64,000 nt of DNA from Apis mellifera (GCF_003254395.2 NC_037653.1:4399783-4463782), one strand, 5' to 3'; numbered from the stretch's first letter, positions 35,709 through 48,660 are shown. Numbers and translations: made by a program. Notes: generated by a model not told the origin, from the sequence alone.

Positions 35709-36350
35709 TCTTTATTTTCTCAGGAGAAAAGAATATATATATATAGTGTTCCAAGATCGAGAGAATTGTTGGTGAAGCCTCTCTCGAGGAGGCAAGACAA
35801 TCTCTAGAATAATTTCTGGAAATCGAAAACAACGAGGATCAGAGGAGATTAATTAACGAGGCTCCTCCGATTTTTCGAATTTCTCTCGAAGGGAATAATT
35901 AGAGATCGCCTCGAAAAATTCCAATCTCTTCTATATTTTCCCAGGAGAAAAGAATATATATATATATATAGTGTTCCAAGATCGAGAGAATTGTTGGTGA
36001 AGCCTCCTCTCTGAAGAGGCAAGACAATCTCTAGAATAACTTCTGGAAATCGAAAACAGCAAGGATCAGAGGATTAATTAACGAGGCTCCTTCGAAATTT
36101 TCGAATTTCTCTCCCTTCTTTCGAAGGGAATAATTAGAGATCGCCTCGAAAAATTCCAATCTCTTCTATATTTTCCCAGGAGAAAAGAATATATATATAT
36201 ATATAGTGTTCCAAGATCGAGAGAATTGTTGGTGAAGCCTCTCTCGAGGAGGCAAGACAATCTCTAGAATAATTTCTTTCTAATCGGCTCCTCTGAAATT
36301 TTCGAATTTCTCTCGAAGGGAATAATTAGAGATCGCCTCGAAAAATTCCA
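35709..36350 (+). repeat. About 220-235 bp tandem repeat, three copies
   Basis: Copies begin near 35709, 35930 and 36163. Unit: TTTTCCCAGGAGAAAAGAAT, (TA)n, GTGTTCCAAGATCGAGAGAA, GAGGCAAGACAATCTCTAGA, TTAATTAACGAGGCTCC, GGGAATAATTAGAGATCGCC. Copies are very similar, which implies recent expansion. Confidence 0.93.
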
Positions 36351-37150
36351 AACTTTTTCTCCTTGCTCGCGTTGTTTCCAACGTGTCTCGAGCCCTGTCA
36401 TCAATCCCTCCCGAAAAACATCCCTCGAAGAGAGGAGATCGAGGAGGGAGGGAGGGAGGGAGGGAAGGAAATTCGAGAGGGAGGGGGAGGGAGGGCTCTC
36501 GCAGGAGAGATGCACGCACGGGTCGAAGGTGGTCGCTCCACCCCGATGATTGCAGGTTGCATCGGCACGCCTTCGCTCGACTCGGCCGGCCAGTACGCGC
36601 GCGCGCGCGCATACACGCGTCTCCGTTTCGCGGGCTCTCCTCCCCCTCCCCCTCCCTCTCCCTCTATCTCTCCTCGGTGCATCCAATTTTCTTGCAGGAA
36701 GAAGAAGAGGAGGAGGAGGAGGAGGAGAAGGAAGAGGAAGAAGAAGAAGAAGAAGAAGAAGAAGGGCCTGGTCGTCCACCATAATCACGTTGCGGCACAC
36801 GGCGGCCAACCAACATGGCCGCCGCCGCCGGCAGCTGCACGCAGCAGCGCCTCCACCGCCGCTTTTTCTCTTCCTTTCCTCGTCAATTTTTCGACCCGCT
36901 TTTCCAATTCCTCTGCTTCCTTCCTTCGATTTGAAGGATTTTATATATTTTCTGCTTCTTCGAATGGATTCTGCTTCTTCGTTTGATTCAATCTCGAAAG
37001 GATGGAGATTTGGTGAAAGGCAAGAAATATTTTGGTAGCGGTTCGATTTCTTGAGATGGAAGAAGGAAAGAAAGTAGAGAAGATTCGAGTTTCGATGGTG
37101 TTGCACTTTTGATGGTTTAGAATGTTCGTTGCAGGTCATTGTGGTCACTC
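36350..37150. other. GC-rich and purine-rich non-coding stretch
   Basis: Contains a GGGA-type run at 36447-36495, a GCGCGCGC alternating tract near 36598-36610, (GAG)n/(GAA)n at 36703-36764, and GC-rich CCGCCGCC near 36820. A long minus-strand frame of 299 codons is open because of this biased composition (Arg, Pro, Leu runs) and is not called a gene. Confidence 0.5.
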
Positions 37151-38720
37151 TTTTATAAGTCAAGATTCTTGTAGGCGAGGTTAAAAATCTACTAATTTCG
37201 TTACTCGAAAGTGCCGCGATCTTTGCGTAACTTTCTTCTCGAGTACAATTTTAAGCTTATCTTTCCAATAGTCCAATATTTTTTCTGGAGAGTATCTTTC
37301 TGGAGAGGATAGAAAGGAAAAGAGAAATTATTCACCGTCATCGATAAGCTCGATTATTCTTCTCGAAGACGAATTTTTAAGGTTACCTTTCCAACATTCC
37401 AATATTTTTAGTATCTTTCTGGAGAAGATGCATCTGCAAATTATCATCTTCGAATTAGTAATTCCAACTCGATCAAAAGTTTTCAAACATTTTCAAACAT
37501 TGTTAAAATATTGGAAATATTTTTAAATTATCCTTTTTGGAGAAGATACGTTCGAGGTAATTGAAACTGGATCAAAAGATGGAAAATAGAAAAGAAAAGG
37601 GAACTTATTTTTAAATTAATTATTTTTTTTAGAGAAGATACATTCGAATGTCGAAAATAGAAAAGAAAAGGGAACTTATTTCCAATATTTTTAAATTAAT
37701 TATTCTTTTTGGAGAAAATACGTTCAAAGTAATTGGAACTCGATCAGAAATTTTCAAAGATGGGGAATAGAAAAGAAAAGGGAATTTATTTCCAATTAAT
37801 TAAAATATTAAAATATTGGAAATATTTTAAAATTAATTATTCTTTTTGGAGAAGATACGTTCGAGGTAATTGGAACTGGATCAAAAGATGGAAAATAGAA
37901 AAAAAAAAGGGAACTTATTTCCAATATTATTAAAATATTTTTAAATTAATTATTCTTTTTGGAGAAGGTACATTCGAATGTCGAAAATAGAAAAGAAAAA
38001 GAAAGGAAGAAATATTATTAAAATATTGGAAATATTTTTAAATTAATTTCTATTATTCTTTTTGAAGAAGACACGTTCGAAGTAATTGGAACTCGATCAG
38101 AAATTTTCAAAGATGGAAAATAGTAAAGAAAAGGGAATTTATTTCCAATATTTTTAAATTTATTCTTTTTGGAGAAGATGCATTCGAATGCCGTGTAATT
38201 CGATCAAAAGTTTTCAAAGATCGAGAATATAAAAGAAAAAAGAACTTATTATTCTTCTCGATGACGCTTTTAAGCTTACCTTTCTAACATTCCAATATTT
38301 TTAAATTAATTATTCTTTTTTTATTTCGATCAAAAGTTTTCAAAGATCGAAAATAGAATAGAAAAGGGAACTTATTTCCAATATTTTTAAATTATTAATT
38401 ATTCTAAATTAATTATTCTTTTTTGGAGATTAATATTTCTTTTTTGATGAACATACACTCGAATGGAAAAAGATGGAAAATAGAAAAGAAAAAAGAACTT
38501 ATTTCCAATATTATTAAAATATTGGAAATATTTTTAAATTAATATTCGAATGTCGAAAAAAGGAAAAAAAAAAAGAAAAAAAGAATTATTATTAAAATAT
38601 TGGAAATATTTTTAAATCAATTATTCTTTTTCGAGAAGTAATTGAAACTCGATCAGAAATTTTCAAAGATCCAAAATAAAAAAGAAAAAAAATATTCTCG
38701 ACGACGCTTTAAAGCTTACC
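37151..38720 (+). repeat. 98-bp minisatellite, array 3, with leader
   Basis: The leader at 37151-37262 matches 20641-20755. The array proper runs from about 37490 with the same unit as arrays 1 and 2. An AAGCTTACCTTTCCAACATT block near 37253, 38270 and 38712 appears to belong to an extended unit. The array start (AAACATTGTTAAAATATTGG at 37493) resembles the start of array 1 inside the transposon. Confidence 0.88.
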
Positions 38721-39250
38721 TTTCCAACATTCGTTCCAATATTTCCAACATCTTTCTGTTGAAAGATACATACATCCGTATGTATCGTGTATATAATTGG
38801 AACTCGATCAAAAGTTCCGATCGAAAATAGAGAATAAAGAAACAGGTTGTTGTATACACGCACCTAAGTAGAAAACTTTGAGATATCATTGTATCTTCCT
38901 CTGCTTCTCTCTCTCGAGGCAACCGTATAAGCCTAAGGACTGATACGGTTTTTGCGTTGGAAAAGAAAAGGAAAGGAGGAAGGAAGAGGAGAGGAGGCAG
39001 CTCGAAAGTTATGCTAATGTCTCTAAGGTTCTCCAAGGAAAGAAACCTTGCTCTCCCGCGAAAAATGCAGCGCTCCCGGTAATAACAAGGCTGCGGCGGC
39101 CCTGTCGTTACGCGCTTCTTGCATACGGGAAAGGACGACGTCGCGCGTGTGCTGGCCCTCGACTTTAATGAACGGAAGAGGCCCTCCAATCCCTCGCTCC
39201 CCTAATGAAACCAACGCGGCCACTTGCTCGATACTCTCCGCCGTTCCTCG
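38720..39250. other. Complex non-coding island
   Basis: 38995-39225 is GC-balanced single-copy-looking DNA with an octamer-like ATGCTAAT near 39011 and TAATGAACGGAAGAGGCCC. It is a candidate regulatory element; the POU-type reading is inference. No gene. Confidence 0.4.
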
Positions 39251-40020
39251 CCTCTCTTCTCTTCTCTTCTCTTCTCTGCGTGTTCAAAATCTAGAGGAAG
39301 CAGAGATTATACACGAATTAACTATTATATAAAATATGTTTTATGTTTTATTCTCTTCGTGTGTTGAAAGAGAGAAGAGATTGCACACGAATTATTCTCT
39401 TCTCTTCTCTTCTTTTCGTGTGTCCAAAGAGAGAAGAGATTACACACGAAATTAAATATTATATAAAATGTATTTTATTCTCTTCTCTTCTCTTCTCTTT
39501 TCTTCGCGTGTCCAGAGTCCAAAGAAAGCAGAGATTATTATATAAAATATATTTTGTGTTTTATTCTTTTCTCTTCTCTTCTCTTCGTGTCTAAAATCCA
39601 AAGAGAGAAGAGATTATACCCGAATTAAATATTAATATAATATATATTTTTGTTTTATTCTCTTTTCTTCGTGTGTCCAAAGAAAGCAGAGATTACACAC
39701 GAATTATATAAAATATATTTCATGTTTTATTCTCTTCTCTTCTCTTCTCTTCGCATGACCAGAGTTGAAAGAAGAGATTACACACGAATTAATTATTATA
39801 TAAAATATATTTTATTCTCTTCTCTTCTCTTTACGTGTCCAAAGTCGAGAGAAAACAGAGATTACACACGAATTATTATATAAAATATATTTTGTGTTTT
39901 ATTCTTTTCTCTTCTCTTTTCTTCGCGTGTCTAAAATCCAAAAAGAAAAGAGAATATACACGAATTAACTATCATATAAAATATATTTCAAAAGTTTTAA
40001 TACTTTTATTGAATTAAAAT
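39250..40020 (+). repeat. About 83-bp TC/AT minisatellite
   Basis: Unit: TTCTCTTCTCTTCTCTTCG, TGTCCAAAG, GAGAAGAGATTACACACGAA, TATAAAATATATTTTAT. About nine copies spaced 58-96 bp. Open frames through it merely translate the repeat. Confidence 0.92.
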
Positions 40021-43000
40021 TTAAAATTACGTACGAAGAAAGAAAATTTGTCGAATGTTAAAGTATATATTTCAATGTAGAGATGCATCCTCGTTCCTTC
40101 TTTCCTTGCTATTCTCCTCTCTTCTTCTTTCTTATCAAATAACTATAACACATCTTCTCTCCTAATTAATCTCATTTCATCCCTAAAAAACTTAAAAACT
40201 TTGAAAATAACATCTCTCATTATCATTGACCAATTCAAACTCGAAAATGTGGATCTAATTTCATCATTCTCCACATTTATAAACTTTTAAAGAAAAAAAT
40301 CAAATGTAAATAGATCGAATTGAGAGGTGGATTAAAAATCATAGATAAAACGAAGCAAATATTTTATATGGGTTCCTTTCATACCTCTTCTTCGATTCTT
40401 CTTTTCCTATGCCATTCTCCCTTCCCCCCCAACTTTTCGATATAAATCCGTAACAACGTTAGTCCACTCAATTGCCCTCCTCATCGGCCAATGCGAACAA
40501 TTCTTTCCTCTCTTTCTTTCCCTTAAACAAAAATTATCATATTATATTACCGAGAAACGTAATACTCGTTTCAAGAATTACAAATACGAATTTGAGAACG
40601 GAGATTTATCGATCTTCTCGAAGAGACGTGAAAGTCGAGTCCATCTCTTCGAAAAATTAAGCGTGTATTGTAATAGTAATTCGTTAAAAAGAAACTCAAA
40701 GGGGAGGGAGGAGGGAAAAAAAAAGGAAGAAAGTTTCGAAACTTTCACGTCCGCGCAGTGTTTCAAAAAAAAAACGGCGACAATTTCTAGCGAGCAATTT
40801 CACCGAGCGCGAGAGATAGATAAAAATAAAAATCGAAGCGAATATGGGAGAGGAACGTTCCAATCGAAAAACGTACGTACGTATATACACTCTTTTCAAC
40901 TCACGTTTACGAGCCAAAGTTATACCCACTCGCATTCCAATTACCGCTTGCTACGCAGATAAGATAAGATTAAATCCATCAATTCAATTTGTTCACTTTA
41001 CAAACCCTATATACAGATACTCCACGTTCTTTCTCTTTCTTCTTCCTCCTCCTCTCCAATATTATACCAATATTTTACGTCTTCAATTTTCATCGATCCA
41101 AATTCGAGAGAAAACATTCGAGTTAGAAGAAACGAGATATGTAACAACACATCAAAGTTGAAAACACGCGAGAAACGCGACGACACACGGGCCGTTCTAT
41201 GAAGATGCAAGGACGACGACGAGGAGAAGGAGTGGGGGGCTTAATATCGATCGGCCAACCGTTTCTCTACCTGTTTCGGACACGGAAACAGGCCGTCCTC
41301 GTTTCCAACTCTCGTCACTCATTTTTCATGCGTTTACCGCGAGAGGAAGAGAAGAGAGAAGAGAGGGGGAGGAGGAGGAGGAAAAGGAAGCGGGTTCCCT
41401 GTTGTTCGCCGTCAGTTCGATGGAGCGGCCTCTTTCCGTCCTTTGTTCTAGGGCCGCACAAGTTTTCTTGCCGCGGGCCAAGGGGAAACAAAAGACAAAT
41501 TACAAAGACGGCCATCATGTGACCCTTCCCACCTGACTCCGTATATATATATACACATATATACACAGAGTCTTGTACGGATTATGGGAGGAAATTCCTC
41601 GCTGGACCATCTCCACAACAAGCTTCGCTATTTTCTTCCATCTATAAAACTTTCTTATCGAGCATTTCGATTTTTTCTACAAAGTTATTATATTATCAAT
41701 TGTTTCTCCCTTCGTATTTATCTCGTGAGAGGAACAGAAAAAGTTGGAAGCCTGTCTGGCTTCCAAGCAAGAAAATAGTCTGTCCGTCGTTTCGCAATAT
41801 TGAGATCGCGGTGAAGCGACGGCCGACGGCTCGATGAACGACAAACTCGTTACGCGCTCGAAAGTTGCTCTGTTATTTCAATCCTTTTCTCAATTTTTTC
41901 GCTTCTCGAACAACCATCCAATTATATATATATATATTTCTCCTAGTTTTATCTTTATTAAATTTATTTTCTCTCTTTCTTTTTTTAAACTCGAATGGTA
42001 AGTATGGAAGAGAAGAAATTTTTCCAAGTCTTTCTTTCGTCCCTGCAATAGGAGACAAGCTGTATTCACAGAAATATAATTTTCTATTTCGGTTACGCGT
42101 ACTCGCAGACTCGTCACTCGTCGCTCGTCATTTTCGAGAGCGGAGGATCCGACGTTTCCCTTGTCCACTTCGAGGACAACAACTCCCCCCCCTCTTTCAT
42201 GCGACGTTTCGTTGCTATCGCTATTTTAACGTTCGAAGGCAGTCGAAATATTCTCGTCTATTTCCACCACGAGTTATTATTAATACCTAGATTCCGTATA
42301 TTAAATTAAACGCTAGTGAAAATATTTTTTCTTTTATTATTTCGATCAGAGATCGAGAAAGTATCGTATCAAAGTCGAAAGAGAGCCACATATACACGCG
42401 CGCATACGCGCATAGACAGAAACCGTCCATTTTCGAGAACCATTCTTACCGACGGATGAAAAAGAAGAGAGAGAAAGAGAAAGAGGTAGGGGAGGGGGAA
42501 GTAATGAAAAATCAGAGACGTCCAAACGATGACGAGCGATAAATCACCGCTTTTGTACACCGTTTCACGACTTCTTATTTTCATTCCTTCTTACCGACAC
42601 TTACGTCATCGATGACTAATATTATCCATCCTGCCTGGGTGGCACCGAGTCCAAGAGAAAGAAGAATCGCGACCCCCGTTTCGCTACCTGCTCGCCTTTT
42701 CCACTCGTTTCGAAACGAGTAGTGGACGACGGAGTTTCGCGACAAGCTCACGCGCCTCTCAAAAGACGCGTTTCAAAAGTGGCTCCCTCTCCTCGCGAAA
42801 AAGAGACCGCCGCCTGTCTCTGTGCGGTAAAAGGTTAACAGCTTTCGCCTGTTCGGTTCGTTTCGTATCCACGAGTAATTTCATTCTCCTCGATTCGTTT
42901 CTCGCCATCCAATAACAACTCTCGAGTTTTCCTTCCTTTCACTTATGAGGAAAAATCCTATATATATATATATATATACGTATATCTCGTAAGAGAGTTT

Positions 43001-43160
43001 CGCTCTTAGTCTCAGAGGGCACTAGTTGTAGTCAGGTTAGGTTATTACCTTACGAAAGACAGCAAAGTCGATCTCGAATCTTATTGGACTGTCGATTCTC
43101 TATCTCTCTCTCTCTCTCTTTCTCTCTCTCCTTTATCCATATTCGAAATTTAAGATGAAA
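40020..43160. other. 3.1 kb of non-repetitive intronic DNA
   Basis: This is the longest stretch between arrays. AT-rich at 40020-40460, mixed at 40460-41580, GC-balanced at 41175-41530 and 42590-42900. A GA-rich run is at 41341-41390, and (AT)n runs at about 41540-41552, 41922-41936 and 42959-42977. No coding family recognised on either strand. If pb is spliced as proposed, all of it is intron 1. Confidence 0.45.
42703..42720. other. Perfect 18-bp palindrome
   Basis: ACTCGTTTCGAAACGAGT equals its own reverse complement, centred on TTCGAA, in a GC-balanced stretch. A symmetric-factor site or chance; about 0.2 such palindromes would be expected in a random window of this size. Confidence 0.5.
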
Positions 43161-43700
43161 CTGTATAAACCAAAATCGTGCATGTATATATCCGTCAATT
43201 TTATCTCTCTTATTATTCCGGAAAAAAGAGCAGGGAGGAGGGGAGTGGAGAGGGGAGGCGCACAAATGGGACAAAGATTGACCGGGGAAACGGTTCGGTT
43301 TTTCGAAACCGGGGGACGACGGTGACGGCAGCACTGCACGGGACACGACCAATAGGCGTGGAATATCGGCTGATTGACAGGTCCGTCCAGCCAATCGGCG
43401 GAGACCGAAATGCTGATGAGGCCCGCGTCAATCACGCGATACTTCCATCTCTCGTCCCTCCGCACACCACCACCCCCCCCCTCCTCCAACACGCCGCCCT
43501 TATCCTTCGAAAAGCACACGCGCGCCGGATTTGCCGAGTTTCGAGCACGCCACCCTCTCTCTCTCTCTCTCTCTCTCGCTCTCGCTCTCGCTTTTCCGCG
43601 ACCAACCGTCCACCTCTCTCTCTCTTCCTCCCTCGACGCAGCCATTCGGTTTCGATAATTATGGCTCGCGCGGTTACACGCGCGTGGTAATTTCCCCGAC
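43160..43700. promoter_or_regulatory. Candidate Hox-cofactor regulatory island in pb intron 1
   Basis: A complex, GC-balanced island abruptly bounded by an array at 43700. It includes CCAATAGG near 43349, the exact site TGATTGACAG at 43371-43380, CCAATCGG near 43391 and GTCAATCACGCG near 43429. The 3' part (43555-43625) is TC-rich. The density of homeodomain/TALE-like sites is the evidence; enhancer function is inference. Confidence 0.45.
43371..43380 (+). promoter_or_regulatory. Exd/Hth (PBX/MEIS) composite site
   Basis: TGATTGACAG is the textbook PBC-MEIS heterodimer site (TGATTGAC half plus TGACAG half). In insects these factors are Extradenticle and Homothorax, the cofactors that the pb YPWM motif contacts. 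Chance expectation of one exact 10-mer on two strands of a 64 kb window is about 0.12. Confidence 0.5.
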
Positions 43701-45130
43701 CAAAAATTTTTTGCACCCTCTATAATAATAATAATAATAATAGTACGACGAAAATGTTTAAAAGATAGAAAAATGGGAATGTTTGAAAATGAAAGATTGC
43801 TCCGTTGGTAAAGGTTGTACGACAAACGAATATTAATGAAAATATATTCATGATTTTGTATCTACTTTAATAATAATAATAATAATAGTACGTGGCACGA
43901 CGAAAAAGTTTAAAAGATAGAAAAGTGGGAATGTTTGAAAATGAAAGATTGCTCCGTTGGTAAAGTTGCAGAAAGAATGAAATGTATAATAAATAACGAT
44001 ACGATAATATTGATGAAAAATATATGAAAATATAATATTTGAAAGAGAAAAATGTGAAATTTCCCCGACCAAACCTTTTGCACCTTCTATAATAATGATA
44101 ATACACGACAATTGATGAAAATTATCGTGAATATCTGAAAATTCGAGATTGCTCCGTTGGTAAAGTTGCAGAAAGAATGAAATGTATAATAAATAACAAT
44201 ACGATAATATTGATGAAAATATATGAAAATGTTTGAAACAGAAAAATGTGAAATTTCCTCGACCAAACCTTCTGCACCCTCTAATAATAATACACGACAA
44301 TTGATGAAAACTATCGATGAAAAATATTATAAAAAGAAAAAACGTGAATGTTTGAAAATTCGAAATTGCTCCGTTGGTAAAAATGCGGAAAGAATGAAAT
44401 GTATAATAAATAACAATACGACAATATTGATGAAAATATATGAAAATGTTTGAAACAGAAAAATGTGAAATTTCTCCGACCAAAATTTTGCACCCTCTAA
44501 TAATAATACACGACAATTGATGAAAATTATCGATGAAAATTTATAAAAAGAAAAAACGTGAATATTTGAAAAATAACTTCGAGGTTGCTCCGTTGGTAAA
44601 GAATGAAATGTTTAATAAATGTAACAATAATAATACAAAAATATTAATGAAAATATATGAAAATGTTTGAAACAAAAAAATGTGAAATTTCCCCGACCAA
44701 AATTTTGCACCCTCTAATAATAATACACGATAATTAATGAAAATTATCGATGAAAATATAAAATTATAAAAAGAAAAAATGTGAATGTTTGAAAATTCGA
44801 GGTTGCTCCGTTAATAAAGAATGAAATGTTTAATAAATGACAATATTGATGAAAATGTTTGAAAGAGAAAAATTTTGAAATTTCTCTGACCAAAACTTTT
44901 ACATCCTCTATAATAATAATAATAATAATAATACACGAAAATTAATAAAAATTATCGTGAATGTCTGAAAATTCGAGGTTGGTAAAGATTTTAAAAAAGA
45001 ATAAACTATATAGATAAATGAAAGATTTTAATGAAAATTACGAAAATATATATATCTAAATATTTAAAAAAAAAAAAGGAAAAAAAAAGAGAGAACGTTC
45101 GAAAATTCGAGATTGGTAAAGAAAGAACGA
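43700..45130 (+). repeat. 150-227 bp AT-rich tandem array
   Basis: GCTCCGTTGGTAAAG recurs at about 43798, 43952, 44151, 44368, 44586 and 44813 (the last altered). Other shared parts are AAGAATGAAATGTATAATAA, TTCCCCGACCAAAATTTTGC and ACACGACAATTGATGAAAAT. Short (TAA)n runs sit at unit boundaries. Confidence 0.92.
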
Positions 45131-48100
45131 AAGCGAGGAAACACGGATGGAGGAGGATGTAAGCGATGACCGTGTAAGAAAATTTAATAAGGGGTACCAC
45201 CGCACCACGCTTCGTAGAGACCGTAATTATTTTCACAGGAAATGAAGATATCGCGGAATTAAATATTACGCCTTAACGATCATTTCTTTCCTCTCCTCCT
45301 CCGAGTGGAGAGAAGCCGATGATATCAAACCCTCCGAGCGAACGACGGTGGAGATCGATTAATCGTGCAGAGGTCGACGCACTTTGTTTAATTCGAAAAA
45401 GAAACTCTTGGAAACGATCGATCCGGAAAAAGAACGAAGAAAAAACAACAAAATTTCCATTTACCTTTACACGACCCAAATTCCTTCCCCCCCCAAAAAA
45501 AAAAAAAATAAAATTCTCCTTAAATATAAAAATACGAAATCTCTTCGTCTTCAAAAAGCGTTTCGTTACCTCGTAAACTCCCCTCCTCCTAATATCGAAC
45601 CTAATATCGAGGAGAAGGGAAAAAAATTTCCAACGACCGATTCGTTTCCAAGAATCTCTCCCCGTTTATCGGTCCCGTTGCGAGCGATATCGAGCGCCGA
45701 TCCCGATCCCCGATAACGATGCCGCGCGATACTTAATGGAGGCGAGAGAACGCGAGATCGATCCACCGATGCGAGCGACGAAAAGACGAGAGAAAAAAGC
45801 GAGAGCGAGCGAGCAAGAGAGAGAAGGAAGGAAAGAAGGAAGAGGAGGAAGGAGAGAAAAAAGGAAGGGAGGGGGAAGGCAGTGAAGCGTGCCACGTTAA
45901 GTCAGACTTCACCTAAAGCTCGTTTTATCGGAGTTCTATAAATTCTGGCGTAGGTAGGCTGCTCCTCGGTGAATTCGCACGGGAACACAGTGCTAATTTC
46001 ATAGGAGACCCCGGGGATGATTTATGGTCGGCTGCAACGTTCCGTTATTGCACCGGACCCCGATGGAACAAGGATACCGTCCACCGTGTGTAAATGTCGG
46101 ACGGTGACGCGTTAATAGGCAGGCCGACCTTGACTTTTAAGCAGCGTAATTAACTAATATATATATGTAGGTGTGTGTATGTGTGTGTACGCGATAGGGG
46201 TGGATAATGGAATTTTTCCCCGAATTCTCGTCCCTTTGTCTTTTCAATTCTTTTGCGAGATCTTATCGATCTCATGGAGCTTTAATTAATTAACGTTTTT
46301 AATAGTAATTTGATTGCCAAATTTGGAATTTTCCTCGATTTGGATAAGTTGCTTAGTCTTGGACCAATTTTTTATTTCAATTTTCGGAATATTTCGTCGA
46401 ATTTTTGGAATACGTGTCGATTCGATGGAGATAGAACCTCAGCGCTCGGTCGATAATTCGGTCGATAACTCGTTGGAATTTTCGTGGATTTGGATAGATT
46501 GCTTCGAATTTTTTAGTCGAGATATATATCTATATATTTATAGATGGAATTTTCGTTTTACGATTCGAATTTCATTTATCGATGATCAATTTTCGAAGCT
46601 AGTAACTTTATGGACGAAATTTTGGTACGACTGATAATTTGGTTGTATACCGGGTGGTTAATTTTCATTTATCGTTCGTGGATTCGAATATATTTGACCT
46701 TTTTTGAATTTTTGACTCGAATAACGTATATGCGCGGTTGGCGCGGTTGCTTTGGCACGTAAGAAAACGACACTGTGCATTAAATCCATCAATGGAATTT
46801 CAGCGCGATCGATCGATGACGGCAACACTATGATCGAAGCGGATACGCCTTTTGATTTATCGATGGATCGTTACGTTACGTTACGAATACCAGAAGAATT
46901 AATATCCGTGAAATTTATTCGAGTAATTGCGTATTTGTTCGAAGGATGGAATTAATATACTCGTTTTTATTCACCCGTAATTTCACCTCGATCCACGCAA
47001 CTTACATACATATCTTGTATCTCTGGTTGTTAAAATTGGATGGAAAGATAAATCGTGCACCTCTTGAACCGATCTTGCAAAAGTATCGACGGCTAAAGAT
47101 TATTCTCCAGGGGAAATCCTGGAAGATGGAAATATCGATAAGGGCCGTGTCACTCACGCGACGCTTCCAACCTCCCCCTCCCCTCCTGGTTACTCTATGA
47201 AAACTCCACGTGCAGACTTATATATATATATATATACAGCTGCACAGCACCCACCTTCTCCACCCCCTTCTTTCTCCTTTTTTCTCTCTCGCTCTCCTTC
47301 GACCCCTGACGACTCATCGCGGAACCACCCCTAGTCCACTCGCACGCCATGGGGTAGTTTAGCATCTCAGCCCTCCAAAAATCCTACACCCTCTCACCGT
47401 CACGTCCTATGCTGCTTCATCTTTTTCCTTCCCTCTCTCTCTTCTTTTCATTCTCGAGGAGAAGGAGAAATGTAACAATTGTTCGCGATTTCAGTAATCT
47501 TGATACTCGACGAGCTTTCTTTTCTATAAAATAAAATAAAATAAAATCGTATTAGTTGTATTATCGAGAATGAATATTTTTTCCAAGTTTCTAGATAGAA
47601 TGTAAAAAGGAGGAAAACGATCGTTAAACGCAACGGAATCCTGTTTCTTTTGATTCCTTTTGACTCTAAGAGAGAAAAAAAAGAATCGTTTCTAAGAACG
47701 ACTCGATATTTATACCCGTGTTACTCGTTGATGCGCGACGGCCAACAACAAACGCTGTAAACGTCGATCCAAGGCTAGCCACTTCGCCAACTCGTATCTT
47801 TGTACAAAGAGCGCGTAACACCGATTAATATTACTATTATTTTTTCCCTTTTCAGTCGAGAGAAACTGAGAGAAGAAAAAGACTTAGAGAGAGAAAGAAG
47901 AATAATAATTACTCTCCTTCCCTTTAGCTAAAATTTTCGTTTCACAAAAAGATATCCGTCCAACCTCGCGCAGACTTTGATTGAAATATTATACTCCTCA
48001 TCCCCTCCGCTCCAAAATCCTGTAATTATCCCGCGATTAATAGGCCGAATTAACGTTTACATCGTCTCCCTGTGACAATAACAGTAACAATAATAATAAT

Positions 48101-48660
48101 AAACCGCTTCTTACGTCTCCCCTTACGTCTCCCGTCTCCTGGGACAAGTTTCTTGCCGCCTCTTAGAGATAATAATTATCCGCTGTTTCGCGTCGAAATT
48201 CGTCCAGAGAAGGGAGGGGGAGGGTTGCAAGTGGAGAGGGAGATAGATGTCGCTGATCGGCGTTGTTCGCGCCATCCACTTGCTTCCGGACCCAACCCTT
48301 CACAGTCCAGACGGGCTCAACGATCATTAATTAAGCGGGCGCCGGTTTCGGTAATCGGGCAAAAAAGCGGCCTTTCCTCTCCCTCCCCCCCTCTTGGTTC
48401 GATGCTTGCTCCCGTTCAATGGGTGTTTAGGGTGGACCGTGTTTACGAGGATCGTTCGACGGTTTTATTTAACCCTCCCTTCTCTCGAGGAATGCTTTCC
48501 GCGTTTATTTGTTGTATTTGTTGTATGCAAGTGGAAGAAGAAGTTGGAAAGTGGTGATTGGGATTCAACAGTGGTCGTTCGAGAGGAGACAAGGGAGAGA
48601 ATCTGGAAGAATTGTTTGAAAATTTTTGTTCATACTTTGGTTCCAATATATATCTTGTTT
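45130..48660. other. 3.5 kb of non-repetitive intronic DNA with regulatory candidates
   Basis: 45130-45880 is mixed, with a C/A homopolymer junction at about 45487-45508. 45885-46160 is a complex island with a Hox/PBC site. 46180-46740 is AT-rich. 46740-46955 has a 67-codon open frame with no recognisable family. 47100-48060 is mixed. 48000-48380 has complex patches (GCGATTAATAGGCCGAATTAA). No gene called. Confidence 0.45.
46018..46027 (+). promoter_or_regulatory. PBC/Hox composite site in a complex island (45885-46160)
   Basis: TGATTTATGG is an exact PBX-Hox consensus. It is preferred by middle-to-posterior Hox paralogs in vertebrate studies, as I recall. It lies in about 275 bp of single-copy-looking, GC-balanced DNA that is flanked by lower-complexity sequence. 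Regulation of pb by Hox/Exd complexes is inference. Confidence 0.45.

Noticed and set aside
35709..36350. Regular repeats that might suggest a CRISPR array
   Set aside because: Units are 220-235 bp head-to-tail without short repeat/spacer structure, and this is animal DNA; all arrays here are minisatellites.
36264..37163. 299-codon minus-strand open frame
   Set aside because: Crosses a 220-bp tandem repeat and (GAG)n, GGGA and GCGC runs; peptide is low-complexity and matches no family I know.
46752..46955. 67-codon open frame with non-repetitive peptide
   Set aside because: No recognisable domain, no splice context, length within chance for this composition; left as unannotated intron.
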